DNA of 64,000 bases from Anderseniella sp. (GTDB taxonomy: Bacteria > Pseudomonadota > Alphaproteobacteria > Rhizobiales > Aestuariivirgaceae): the NCBI GenBank assembly GCA_028289645.1, contig JANQOK010000016.1, forward strand, positions 124,001 through 188,000. Reading direction: 5' to 3'. Positions 1 through 8,493 of the stretch are shown here, in pieces. The notes below the pieces were generated by a model. The model was not told the DNA's origin. It was given only the letters and a program-made list of their open reading frames with translations, and did no database searches. Position 1 is the stretch's first letter; every line of letters starts with the position of its first letter. A program made the translations under genes and the position numbers.

Positions 1-462
1 GGTTCCAAAGTGCTGCTGCAGGCAGAACGCGGCTATCATGTGATCATGAAGGACCCCGGCGTCAGCCTCAGCCGGGCTGTCACCCATGCCGCCCAGCCCG
101 GCGCGGTGACACCGCATCATGACGGCATCAAGATAGCCGGTTCGGATGAGATCGCAGCAAATGACGCACCTGCAGACTGGCGTCGTGCTGATCAGATGTA
201 CGTGTATGGCAAGCGTGTATTGCCGGAATTGCGGGATATAAACGGCTCCGAAACAAAATGGATGGGCCGCAGACCGAGTACCCCGGACTCACTTCCGGTC
301 ATTTCACCGTCTCCAAACCTCAACAATGTGTGGTATGGCTTCGGCCATGGCCACATGGGGCTGAGCTGGGGACCGACGACGGGCCGGATGATCGCCGACA
401 TGATGACTGCACGTACCAGCAACACCGACCTTGCACCGTTCCACATCAACCGGTCCATGTAG
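1..462 (+). CDS. FAD-dependent oxidoreductase, DAO/DadA-like, C-terminal part
   Basis: This is the last 153 codons of a gene that starts before the window. The visible part matches the C-terminal half of DAO-superfamily flavoenzymes such as D-amino-acid dehydrogenase, which oxidise D-amino acids or N-methylated amino acids with an FAD cofactor. It contains the family signatures WMGRRPSTPDSLPVI and GFGHGHMGLSWGPTTG; the glycine-rich GHGHxGLxxxP block closes over the flavin in this family. The substrate cannot be told from this part. pepN begins 17 bases downstream on the same strand, so the two may be co-transcribed. The family assignment is secure and the exact enzyme is not. Confidence 0.85.
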   Translation, partial: GSKVLLQAERGYHVIMKDPGVSLSRAVTHAAQPGAVTPHHDGIKIAGSDEIAANDAPADWRRADQMYVYGKRVLPELRDINGSETKWMGRRPSTPDSLPVISPSPNLNNVWYGFGHGHMGLSWGPTTGRMIADMMTARTSNTDLAPFHINRSM

Positions 463-479
463 CAGGCCCAGGAAACAAG

Positions 480-3134
480 ATGCGCACCGAGACTCCACCG
501 ACCATTCGCCTGAAAGACTACAAACCATCGGATTATCTGATTGACCACGTGGCGCTCGATGTCGCGCTTGAGCCGGCAGCAACCGGGGTTGTGTCGGTTC
601 TGAAAGTGCGCCCCAACCCGGCTTCGAAAACCGTCGGCACCCCCTTGCGCCTGGACGGAGAGGTCCTGGAGCTGAAGTCTGTCGCCATCAATGGCGAGAC
701 CATCGGCGACAATCGCTACACCGTGTCGGCAAACCAGCTTGTGATCGACGAGGTGCCGCCAGGCCCGTTCGAGCTGACCATCGAAACAATATGCAATCCG
801 GATGCAAACACGGCGCTGTCGGGCCTGTACCGCACAAATGAAGTGTATTGCACCCAATGCGAGGCAGAAGGCTTTCGCCGCATCACCTATTTCCTGGACC
901 GGCCGGACGTGCTGGCGACCTATCAGGTTCGCATTGAAGCCGACAAAGGCGATGTTCCGGTGCTGCTGGCCAACGGAAACCCGGTTGAAACCGGCGATCT
1001 GGCCGATGGCCGCCATTTTGCGGTGTGGCAGGACCCGTGGCCGAAACCGGCCTACCTGTTTGCGCTGGTTGCCGGTGACCTCGCCTGTGTCACAGATCAT
1101 TTCACCACCATGTCGGGCCGCAAGGTGGAACTTCGCATCTATGTCGAGCAGGGCAAGCAGGACCGCTGCGGCTGGGCTATGGAAAGCCTCAAGGCATCAA
1201 TGAAGTGGGACGAGACCGCTTTCGGCCGTGAGTATGACCTGGACATCTTCATGATCGTCGCGGTGTCGGACTTCAATATGGGCGCGATGGAAAACAAGGG
1301 CCTGAATGTCTTCAACGACAAATACATACTGGCGCGCCCGGACACCGCCACCGACCAGGATCACGTCAATATCGAAGCCATAATCGCCCACGAGTACTTT
1401 CACAACTGGACCGGCAACCGGATTACCTGCCGCGACTGGTTCCAGCTGTGTCTGAAGGAAGGCCTGACGGTGTTCCGTGACCAGGAGTTCACCTCCGACA
1501 TGCGCTCGCGCGCCGTCAAGCGCATCCAGGACGTGCGCACCTTGCGCTCACACCAGTTTCCTGAAGATGCCGGGCCGCTGGCCCATCCGGTGAGGCCCCA
1601 GTCCTACATCGAGATCAACAACTTCTACACGGCCACGGTGTATGAAAAGGGCGCCGAAGTCGTGCGCATGTTCAAGACGCTGCTGGGCGCGGAAAGGTTC
1701 GCCAAGGCGCTGGATATCTATTTTGAGCGGCATGACGGCGATGCGGCCACCGTGGAGGACTTCGTGACCTGCATGGAAGATGCCTCCGGACGTGACCTGA
1801 CGCAGTTCTTCAACTGGTACAATCACGCCGGCACACCGTCGGTGAAGGCACGCCTCAGTTGGGATCAGGCTGCGGCCACCGCCACGCTGGTCGTTACCCA
1901 GTCGCTGGCGCCTACCCCGGGACAGTCTGAAAAGCCTGACATGCATATCCCGCTGTCGACCGGCCTGATCGGCCCTGACGGCGCCGACATGGACCTGGTC
2001 CAGGATGACGGCAAACCCATCGATGGCGGTATCCTGGAACTGCGCGCAGCCCGGCAAAGCTGGACCTTCACCGGCATCACGGAGCGTCCGGTGCTGTCGA
2101 TCAATCGCGGGTTTTCGGCGCCGGTCAACCTGACCACCGGACAAGGCGACTCCGAACTGCTGTTCCTGATGGCAAACGATCGCGACGCCTTCAACCGCTG
2201 GGAAGCCGGCCAGACCCTGTCACGTTCGATCATCATGTCCGCCATGCAGGCAATCAGGGACGGCGATGAGCCCGACGTGATTGACGGCTATGGCGATGCA
2301 CTGGCCAGCGTTCTTGCCGCGCCGGACCTGGAGCAGGCCTTCAAGGCCCAGATGCTGGCGCTGCCGAGTGAAGCGGACATCGCCAATATGCTGGGCCGCA
2401 ATGTCGACCCGGACCTGATCCAGGCCGCCCGGGACCACGTCCGCAAGACGGTCGGAAGCAGACTGGCGGATCAGCTTGATCGCCTGGCGCGCGATCTGCC
2501 GGCCGGCGAGTATTCGGCAAGTGCGCAAGCAGCCGGCCAGCGCGCCCTCGCCTATGCGGCGTTGTCCCTGCTGGCTGCTGCGATGCCGGCCGAAACCGCC
2601 GCCGCGGCACTGGGCAGGTTCAAATCCGCCGGGCACATGTCCGACATGATGGGCCCGCTGAACGTGCTCGCCGGTCTGGACGTGGGCGAACGCGACCAGG
2701 CACTCGAGCTGTTTCATGAGATGTTCGCAGACGACCATCTGATCGTCGACAAATGGTTCGCGCTGCACGCCATGCGCAGGAACCCTGACGCTGCCGCTCA
2801 TATACGCCGGCTGATGCAGCATGACGACTTCAGCATCAGCCGTCCGAATCGCGTGCGGGCGCTGATCGGTACATTCGCCGGCATGAACCAGACCGGTTTC
2901 AATGACGCTTCCGGCGATGGTTATGACGTCGTGGCCGAAGTGGTCATGGCGCTGGACGAACGCAACCCGCAGGTTGCAGCCCGAATGGTGTCGGCGTTCC
3001 GGTCCTACCAGCTGATGGACAATGTCCGTCAGGACAAGGCGCGCGCCGCGCTCAGCGTCATCAGGAACAAGGAGAACCTGTCGGCGGATACGCTGGAAAT
3101 GGTCTCCAGAATGCTGGAGTCGCAGAAGCCCTGA
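480..3134 (+). CDS. pepN: Aminopeptidase N (M1 family zinc metallopeptidase)
   Basis: An 884-residue cytoplasmic aminopeptidase that removes N-terminal residues from peptides, close to the usual length of the bacterial PepN subgroup. The exopeptidase motif GAMEN is at residues 268-272. The zinc motif HEYFH is at 304-308, with the third ligand Glu327 in the expected HExxH-x18-E spacing. A C-terminal helical domain rich in Ala and Asp follows. The open frame extends further upstream into the preceding gene, but the ATG chosen here lies just after that gene's stop and has an AGGAAA ribosome-binding site. It probably shares a transcript with the upstream flavoenzyme. Confidence 0.95.
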   Translation: MRTETPPTIRLKDYKPSDYLIDHVALDVALEPAATGVVSVLKVRPNPASKTVGTPLRLDGEVLELKSVAINGETIGDNRYTVSANQLVIDEVPPGPFELTIETICNPDANTALSGLYRTNEVYCTQCEAEGFRRITYFLDRPDVLATYQVRIEADKGDVPVLLANGNPVETGDLADGRHFAVWQDPWPKPAYLFALVAGDLACVTDHFTTMSGRKVELRIYVEQGKQDRCGWAMESLKASMKWDETAFGREYDLDIFMIVAVSDFNMGAMENKGLNVFNDKYILARPDTATDQDHVNIEAIIAHEYFHNWTGNRITCRDWFQLCLKEGLTVFRDQEFTSDMRSRAVKRIQDVRTLRSHQFPEDAGPLAHPVRPQSYIEINNFYTATVYEKGAEVVRMFKTLLGAERFAKALDIYFERHDGDAATVEDFVTCMEDASGRDLTQFFNWYNHAGTPSVKARLSWDQAAATATLVVTQSLAPTPGQSEKPDMHIPLSTGLIGPDGADMDLVQDDGKPIDGGILELRAARQSWTFTGITERPVLSINRGFSAPVNLTTGQGDSELLFLMANDRDAFNRWEAGQTLSRSIIMSAMQAIRDGDEPDVIDGYGDALASVLAAPDLEQAFKAQMLALPSEADIANMLGRNVDPDLIQAARDHVRKTVGSRLADQLDRLARDLPAGEYSASAQAAGQRALAYAALSLLAAAMPAETAAAALGRFKSAGHMSDMMGPLNVLAGLDVGERDQALELFHEMFADDHLIVDKWFALHAMRRNPDAAAHIRRLMQHDDFSISRPNRVRALIGTFAGMNQTGFNDASGDGYDVVAEVVMALDERNPQVAARMVSAFRSYQLMDNVRQDKARAALSVIRNKENLSADTLEMVSRMLESQKP

Positions 3135-3533
3135 GGCCGTGCCCCACCGCAGCTCTCATCACCCGAATTCCAATATCGTTTCGCTTTCGTAACTTTATTC
3201 ACGGAAACCTGTGCCATACTGAAACAGCCCGTTCAGAAATCAGCAGGACTTTCGATTAATTTGACCGACTCCATCGCGCAACGTAAGAATTTTGTCCCAT
3301 TGTTGATATAATTGATGTATTTTAAAGCCGTTTCGGGTCCGGAAGTATCCTTCAAGCTTGCCAAATCAGGTGCATTTCGAATCAATGGCCTGAACTGATT
3401 CGACGGGGTTGGGGGGCGCGTATCAGCCCTACTGGTGAGAGTACTGTCAGGGGCGGCAGACCATCACAGTCTTGAAGGGTGTTGCCTGTCCGGTCACTGC
3501 ATTTCAGCAGCTGGCCACAATGGGGATGATTAC
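3135..3533. other. Intergenic region before the PAS histidine kinase
   Basis: About 400 bases with no convincing gene. The stretch around 3180-3330 is more A+T rich than the surroundings, with runs such as GTTGATATAATTGATG, so a promoter for the kinase probably lies here, though no clear -35/-10 pair stands out. The kinase reading frame is open from a GTG at 3435, so the last 100 bases could be coding if that start is used. No strong hairpin terminator for pepN is visible. Confidence 0.4.
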
Positions 3534-5918
3534 GTGTCCAAGGCAAAACTTGGAGAGCTGTTTTTCAAGGAGCGCGCGCTGAAGGTCAGCGTCGGGTCCA
3601 AACGCGTACCGTCAATTGCAATCTCCGAGCGCATCCTGCGCAACCTGATCACCGGCCTCATCCTGCTGTTCCTGATGACCCTGGCCACGGCCTTGTTCCT
3701 GCAACTGTCGGCCAGCCGCGAGCGTTCCATTGTCGCCTCGACCAAACATACCTCGCTGGTATTGCGGGCTGCCGCCAGTGATCTGAGTGCAACCCTTGGA
3801 GCCGGCTTTGCCGGCGGCCGGACCGTGCGCGCACTGGTGCCTGAAGACCTGGCCGACGTGCTGCCGAAGGATACCGGCGGCCGCGGCAGACTGTTCATCG
3901 CCGCCGACGAGAAAGGCTACATACAGACCAGCTACCCGGAAGACCTGGGGCTGAAGGGAGCAAACCTTTCAACCGTGTTCGGCCAGGAGGGCGTCCTGAG
4001 TGCAGCCCAGCAACTCGGCGAACCTGTGCTTGCCATCACGCCGGCAAACGAACAGGTCTATATCGGCCTGCGCTCGCTCAGCCCCTATCTGGGCCAGATA
4101 GTTGTCATTCATCCTAAGGCGCAGGTGCTGCAGGACTGGCGTTCCGACGTCACCCAGATAGCAACCTTGTTCGTCGTCACGCTGGGCGTGCTGGTGCTGC
4201 TGGGAACCGCCTTCCACTGGCAGGCGTCGCGCGCCGCCGAGGCAGACCAGACACTGGCTGTTGCAACCGAGCGCATGGACAAGGCGCTGGATCGAGGACA
4301 CTGCGGGCTGTGGGACTGGGACATTGCACGCGGCAGGATCTTCTGGTCGAAGTCCATGTATGACATTCTCGGCCTGGAGACCAAGGGGGAGTTCCTGTCC
4401 TATGGCGAGGTCGCAGAACGCCTGCATCCGGACGATGATCCGATTGACCAGCTTGTTGATGTCATGCTGCGCGGCGGGCGGCCGGCCATTGACCAGGAGT
4501 TCCGCATGCGCCACTGCGACGGCCACTGGGTCTGGCTGCGCGCCCGGGCGGAACTGTCGGAAGCACCAGGCCAGGATTCACCGAACCTGGTCGGCATCGC
4601 CATCGACATTACCGAGCAGAAACGGCTCGACAAACTGAACCAGGAGGCGGAACTGCGCCTCAAGGACGCCATCGAAAATGTATCTGAGGCCTTCGTGCTG
4701 TGGGATTCAGACAACCACCTGGTCATGTGCAACTCCAAGTATCAGCAGTTGCACAACCTGCCAGCCAGCGTCTGCAGGCCCGGCTCGTCCTATGAGGACG
4801 TCACGCGCGTGGCGCGCGAGCCGGTGATCCGGCAACGCTCCGCGGCATCTTCCGACACTGCCCTGCCGGCCAGCATACCTGACGGCGGTGACGGCAACAC
4901 ATTCGAAGTGCAACTGGAGGACGGACGCTGGCTGCAGATCAACGAGCGGCGCACCAAGGACGGCGGGTTCGTTTCGGTCGGCACCGACATTTCAAACCTG
5001 AAAATGCACGAGGAGAAACTGCTGGAATCCGAACGCGAACTGATGAACACAGTGCGTGACCTGCAGAAGTCCCGCATGGAGCTTGAACAGCAGTCGCAGC
5101 GTCTGGCCGACCTGGCCGAGAAGTATTCCCGCGAGAAAACCCGGGCCGAAGCGGCTAACCGTTCGAAATCAGAGTTCCTGGCCAATATGAGCCACGAACT
5201 GCGCACACCGCTCAATGCAATCATCGGCTTTTCGGAAGTCATCGAACAGCAGTTGTTCGGCAAGGTCGATATCCCCAAATACCTGGACTATGCCCACGAC
5301 ATCCACAGCTCCGGGCAGTACCTGCTGGATGTCATCAACGACATTCTGGACATGTCGAAGATCGAAGCCGGCCGGATTACGCTGGAAGTCGAGAAGTGTT
5401 CGGTACCTGCGGTCATAGAAGAGGCCCTGCGGATCGTGTCCGGGCGCGCCCAGGACGGCGGCGTCACCCTGCGCAAGGACCTGCCCGATTCACTGCATGC
5501 CATGGCCGATGTGCGGTCGCTCAAGCAGGTGCTGATCAATGTCATCGCCAACGGCGTCAAGTTCACACCCGACAGCGGCAGCCTGACGATTTCCGCGCGC
5601 AGGGTCAAAAAGATGGCCGAGATCGTCATAGCCGACACCGGCATCGGTATTCCACCCGATCAGATTTCCAAGCTCGGCAGGCCATTTGAACAGGTGGAAA
5701 ACCAGCTTACCAAGACCCGGTCAGGCTCCGGCCTGGGCCTGGCCATCTCCAACTCGCTGATCCGGCTCAATGACGGGTCGCTGCACATCGCCAGCGAAGA
5801 GGGCAAGGGCACGACGGTGACCATAACCCTGCCAATCGCCCAGAAAGGCAAGCAGGCCAAGCGCATTGTCGAGTCCGACGCGGTCATAGAGCCCATCGCC
5901 ACCGGCACGCAGGGTTAA
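3534..5918 (+). CDS. Membrane PAS-domain sensor histidine kinase, PleC/PdhS type
   Basis: A hybrid-less membrane histidine kinase of about 794 residues. It has two hydrophobic segments (near residues 37-60 and 208-228) enclosing a periplasmic sensor region, then two PAS domains, a coiled coil rich in Glu and Arg, and the HisKA domain with phospho-acceptor His554 in MSHELRTPLNAIIGFSE. An HATPase domain follows with N, G1 (DTGIGIP) and G2 (GSGLGLAI) boxes. The HELRTPLNAIIGFSE string is typical of the alphaproteobacterial PleC/DivJ/PdhS cell-cycle kinases, whose partner is DivK; no divK is in the window. The GTG at 3534 is chosen over the in-frame GTG at 3435 because it is preceded by a GGGGATGAT stretch. 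In rhizobia a pleC gene sits near glnE, as here. Confidence 0.85.
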   Translation: MSKAKLGELFFKERALKVSVGSKRVPSIAISERILRNLITGLILLFLMTLATALFLQLSASRERSIVASTKHTSLVLRAAASDLSATLGAGFAGGRTVRALVPEDLADVLPKDTGGRGRLFIAADEKGYIQTSYPEDLGLKGANLSTVFGQEGVLSAAQQLGEPVLAITPANEQVYIGLRSLSPYLGQIVVIHPKAQVLQDWRSDVTQIATLFVVTLGVLVLLGTAFHWQASRAAEADQTLAVATERMDKALDRGHCGLWDWDIARGRIFWSKSMYDILGLETKGEFLSYGEVAERLHPDDDPIDQLVDVMLRGGRPAIDQEFRMRHCDGHWVWLRARAELSEAPGQDSPNLVGIAIDITEQKRLDKLNQEAELRLKDAIENVSEAFVLWDSDNHLVMCNSKYQQLHNLPASVCRPGSSYEDVTRVAREPVIRQRSAASSDTALPASIPDGGDGNTFEVQLEDGRWLQINERRTKDGGFVSVGTDISNLKMHEEKLLESERELMNTVRDLQKSRMELEQQSQRLADLAEKYSREKTRAEAANRSKSEFLANMSHELRTPLNAIIGFSEVIEQQLFGKVDIPKYLDYAHDIHSSGQYLLDVINDILDMSKIEAGRITLEVEKCSVPAVIEEALRIVSGRAQDGGVTLRKDLPDSLHAMADVRSLKQVLINVIANGVKFTPDSGSLTISARRVKKMAEIVIADTGIGIPPDQISKLGRPFEQVENQLTKTRSGSGLGLAISNSLIRLNDGSLHIASEEGKGTTVTITLPIAQKGKQAKRIVESDAVIEPIATGTQG

Positions 5919-5994
5919 GGGATTTTAGTGGTCGAACAGCTTGTCCTCGCTTCGCTCGGGCCGTTCTCCGATCCTGAACCAACCTATCTATAAG

Positions 5995-6081
5995 CGTCAT
6001 TCCCGCGAAAGCTGGAATCCATCCCTCAACGGGTACCGGACTTCCAGGGGGCATTAGATCCCAGCCTTCGCTGGGATGACG
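5995..6081. repeat. 87-bp intergenic palindromic repeat, copy 1
   Basis: An imperfect palindrome that opens with CGTCATTCCCGCGAAAGCTG and closes with CCAGCCTTCGCTGGGATGAC followed by G. A second copy of the same length lies at 53385-53471. The arms are near reverse complements of each other, and the middle differs between copies. The GTCATTCC...GCGAAAGC...GGAAT pattern is a widespread intergenic repeat in proteobacteria. This copy sits about 80 bases past the stop of the histidine kinase and could act as a hairpin that protects or ends the transcript. Confidence 0.85.
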
Positions 6082-6206
6082 GTGGAAATGAACTCCCCTC
6101 CGAGGCACGGAACGGGCCGAGGCAGGCGCGACTGCGCGCCGCACGAAGTGCGCCCCCCGCGGAGCGCAGCCTTTAGGCTGCTTGCGTGAGCGAAATCAAC
6201 GACCGT

Positions 6207-6722
6207 TCAATGCCCGCGCTCTTCCTTCCAGCGCTTCCAGCGCCGTTTTGACATGGTCTTGCGCTCAATCTGGTCGGCAATCAGCTTGCGCTCTTCAGGT
6301 GTCAGGCGCTTGAAGAAATTGCCGGCAATGTCGCGGCCGCGGCCGACCATGGTCTGTGCCTCTGCCTCATAGACCTGCAGCGCTTCGGTCACGGCAGCTT
6401 CATCATACGGCTCTGCCCGGAGGGCGGAAGCGACATCACGAGCCTTCTCGCGCAGGCTCTTGCGCAGCGCCCTAAAGCCCTTGCGATGTTCGCGCAGTTC
6501 GCCAACCAGTTCGTCACGCCGGTCGCGATCCAGTTCACGGAAGAACGCGCGCGGCAAAATCTGCGTGAAACCCGGCCCGGTAATGGAACGATGGCGATGC
6601 GGCCCCACAGTCTGGTGGGCGACGATGGCCGCGGCAATCGCCAGATTGATGGCCAAAGACGCAATCAACACGATCCACAACCACGACCAGCGGCGGGCTT
6701 TCGGGGCTGGCGCGTCGCTCAT
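6207..6722 (-). CDS. Membrane-anchored periplasmic sensor, Spy/CnrX-like
   Basis: A 171-residue protein with one N-terminal membrane segment (about residues 14-36, rich in Ala, Ile and Leu) and a charged, all-helical periplasmic domain with many Arg, Lys and Glu. The segment LTPEERKLIADQIE near the C-terminus is typical of Spy/CpxP/CnrX-type LTxxQ-like helical hairpins, and proteins of this type are usually annotated as periplasmic heavy-metal sensor. It is the last gene of the EF-hand/sigma operon and overlaps the anti-sigma gene by four bases. By analogy with CnrX of the CnrYXH system it may sense a metal or envelope state and act on the anti-sigma partner. The ligand is unknown. Confidence 0.7.
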   Translation of the reverse strand: MSDAPAPKARRWSWLWIVLIASLAINLAIAAAIVAHQTVGPHRHRSITGPGFTQILPRAFFRELDRDRRDELVGELREHRKGFRALRKSLREKARDVASALRAEPYDEAAVTEALQVYEAEAQTMVGRGRDIAGNFFKRLTPEERKLIADQIERKTMSKRRWKRWKEERGH

Positions 6723-7228
6723 AGCAGGCTCCCGTCATCGCCATTGTCAATCAACACAGTGTCCAGCACATCGTCTGTCGTGCCCGGCAGTTGCAGGCTG
6801 TCGGCCAGCAGCAGGCCCGCATCGGTGCCCGCGCCTATGAACACCCCCAGCATGATACTTGCCGCAAGAGTGCCGGCTGCCAGAAGCTGCTGCGGCAGTA
6901 AGACCGATCGCCATCCGCCGCTCCGGCCCCGAGTGACGCGTGCTGCGGCGCCGTTTTCTGCGGCAATGACTGACATCAGGCGATCACGGGCACCTTCCGG
7001 CTCGGCAACGGAAGCCGCGCCGGCCGCGTCAAGCAGTTTATCCAGCTGGTCAGCTTCGGTGCTCAGATCGCGAGGCAGCAATTCGGGTTCACGCAACAAC
7101 CTGGCGAACCGCACCCGGTCCGCCTCGGGCCAGCGCAGCGGATTGCGGCCATAGGCGGCCAGCACTTGCGCAAGGCGGACGCTATCGGTGGCGCCCTTCC
7201 CCACGCCCTTGTTGGTGCCTGCCGTCAT
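6719..7228 (-). CDS. Putative transmembrane anti-sigma factor
   Basis: A 169-residue protein with an acidic/basic cytoplasmic N-terminus (about 1-110), one membrane helix (about 113-134, ending in FIGAGTDAG) and a short acidic periplasmic tail. The N-terminal AYGRNPLRWPEADR string recurs in alphaproteobacterial proteins encoded next to ECF sigma factors. No zinc-binding HxxxCxxC motif is present, so it is not a classical ZAS anti-sigma. It overlaps the sigma gene by four bases and the sensor gene by four bases, which points to translational coupling. The anti-sigma role rests on topology and position. Confidence 0.6.
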   Translation of the reverse strand: MTAGTNKGVGKGATDSVRLAQVLAAYGRNPLRWPEADRVRFARLLREPELLPRDLSTEADQLDKLLDAAGAASVAEPEGARDRLMSVIAAENGAAARVTRGRSGGWRSVLLPQQLLAAGTLAASIMLGVFIGAGTDAGLLLADSLQLPGTTDDVLDTVLIDNGDDGSLL

Positions 7229-7875
7229 TTCAGTTGCTCCAGTTCTTCAATCAAATCCGCCCACACCGGGTTCAGCATGGTCCGCAAAGACCGCCGCGCC
7301 CGTGACAGCAGCGATTCAACCGCTTCAACACTGACATCCATGATCGATGCCGTCTCCTGATTGCCCAATGCTTCGAAATAGGTCAACTGCAGGGCGGTGC
7401 GCTGGCGTTCCGGCAATTGCGCCAGGGCGGCAGAGACCTCGTCAGCCGCCTGTCCGTGGCGCAGATGACCGTCAGGCGCGGTCGAGGGGTCGACCAAAAG
7501 CTCCAGTTCGCTGTCGGAGGTGTTGCGGGCGCGGCGCAAACGGTCGATGGCCAGATTGCGCGCCACCCGCACGAGCCATCCTTTCAAGGCTGCCTGATTG
7601 CGCAATTCCGGTGGATTGCGCCACAGTTTGACGAAAGCTTCCTGAGTCACGTCCTCAGCGTCAGCCGCATTGCCGAGAACCCGCGCCGATAGTCTGAAAA
7701 CCAGCGAATAATGCCGGTCTACCAACGCAGAGAAGGCAGTTTCGTCGCCGGCAACAATGCGGTCCAGCAACGCGGCATCGACTGCCGGGGATGCACTCCC
7801 GGCAGCCGATGTGTCGTCCGTATGTTCGCTGGATCCTGCCATACCCCAAGCCGGGCGCGCCAATTGCCAGTTCAT
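7225..7875 (-). CDS. ECF-family RNA polymerase sigma factor
   Basis: A 216-residue sigma-70-family factor of the extracytoplasmic function type. Region 2 is seen in ALVDRHYSLVFRLSARVLGN followed by DAEDVTQEAFVKLWR, and region 4 in LPERQRTALQLTYFEALGNQ with the SVEAVESLLSRARRSL recognition helix. There is a 40-residue N-terminal extension without homology that I recognise. The start has an AGGAGG site a few bases upstream; a second in-frame ATG 33 bases further in is possible. It follows the EF-hand gene by eight bases and overlaps the putative anti-sigma gene, as expected for a sigma/anti-sigma pair. The target promoters are unknown. Confidence 0.9.
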   Translation of the reverse strand: MNWQLARPAWGMAGSSEHTDDTSAAGSASPAVDAALLDRIVAGDETAFSALVDRHYSLVFRLSARVLGNAADAEDVTQEAFVKLWRNPPELRNQAALKGWLVRVARNLAIDRLRRARNTSDSELELLVDPSTAPDGHLRHGQAADEVSAALAQLPERQRTALQLTYFEALGNQETASIMDVSVEAVESLLSRARRSLRTMLNPVWADLIEELEQLK

Positions 7876-7883
7876 CAGCCCTC

Positions 7884-8354
7884 CTATTGCCGGGTCTGTG
7901 ACCTTGCCTTGCGAGCCTCGGTCCGTTTCTTGCGTGCGGTCACATGATAGGCACGCGATTCCTTGAGAGTCACGCCGCCAGACTTGTCGCTGTCGGCCAG
8001 GTCAAACAGGCCGGCAATGTAACCGCGCAACTCGGCGCTTGTAACCGCGGCATCCTTGTTCGTATCCATGCGGGTCAGAATTCGGTCGATACGGCGCCGG
8101 GTCAGCCGGTTGAGCCAGTTTTCCAGTTCGGCCCTGGTCACCTTGTCGTCCTTGTCCGCATCAAGCCGCATGAAGCGGCGAACCGACTTTGCCTCAAGCT
8201 CTTCTATTGCAAGGGCGCCATCCTTGTTTGCGTCGAGACGGTCAAACGTGCGCTCACCACGCGGCATACCAGGCTCACGGGCCAGCGTGGCGTCTGCTGA
8301 CAGGGCTGCGATGACCAGAGCCGCAGACATGGCGGCTGAAAAACGAATGCTCAT
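7884..8354 (-). CDS. Secreted EF-hand calcium-binding protein
   Basis: A 156-residue protein with an N-terminal signal peptide (cleavage likely after about residue 25, near ATLA) and four EF-hand loops. The loops are at about residues 41-52 (DANKDGALAIEE), 65-76 (DADKDDKVTRAE), 97-108 (DTNKDAAVTSAE) and 121-132 (DSDKSGGVTLKE). Each keeps Asp at positions 1 and 3 and Glu at position 12, so calcium binding is likely. The C-terminus is strongly basic. It heads the operon with the ECF sigma factor, so it may be a target or input of that sigma system. The start codon is preceded by AAGGAG at a rather long spacing. Confidence 0.88.
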   Translation of the reverse strand: MSIRFSAAMSAALVIAALSADATLAREPGMPRGERTFDRLDANKDGALAIEELEAKSVRRFMRLDADKDDKVTRAELENWLNRLTRRRIDRILTRMDTNKDAAVTSAELRGYIAGLFDLADSDKSGGVTLKESRAYHVTARKKRTEARKARSQTRQ

Positions 8355-8395
8355 AACGGGTCAATCTCCTTAGCTCATGTTGTTGCCGGGCCTTA

Positions 8396-8409
8396 AGGTT
8401 CGCAAACCT
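8396..8409 (-). promoter_or_regulatory. Palindrome upstream of the EF-hand/sigma operon
   Basis: AGGTT-CGCA-AACCT, a perfect inverted repeat about 40 bases before the first gene of the operon. On the coding strand it reads through GCGAACCTTAAGG, so the AACC core could form part of an ECF-type -35 element. No confident -10 was seen. This is a candidate operator or promoter only. Confidence 0.35.
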
Positions 8410-8493
8410 CAAGACCCATGGAGTGAGTTGGCCAACGCACATGAACAAGACGAGAACACCCGCAACAATCCGTCGCTGTGCCGGAAAAAAGTT

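Noticed and set aside
192-1100. A 302-codon minus-strand frame opposite the flavoenzyme tail and pepN
   Set aside because: Both plus-strand genes are well supported; the frame shows no domain.
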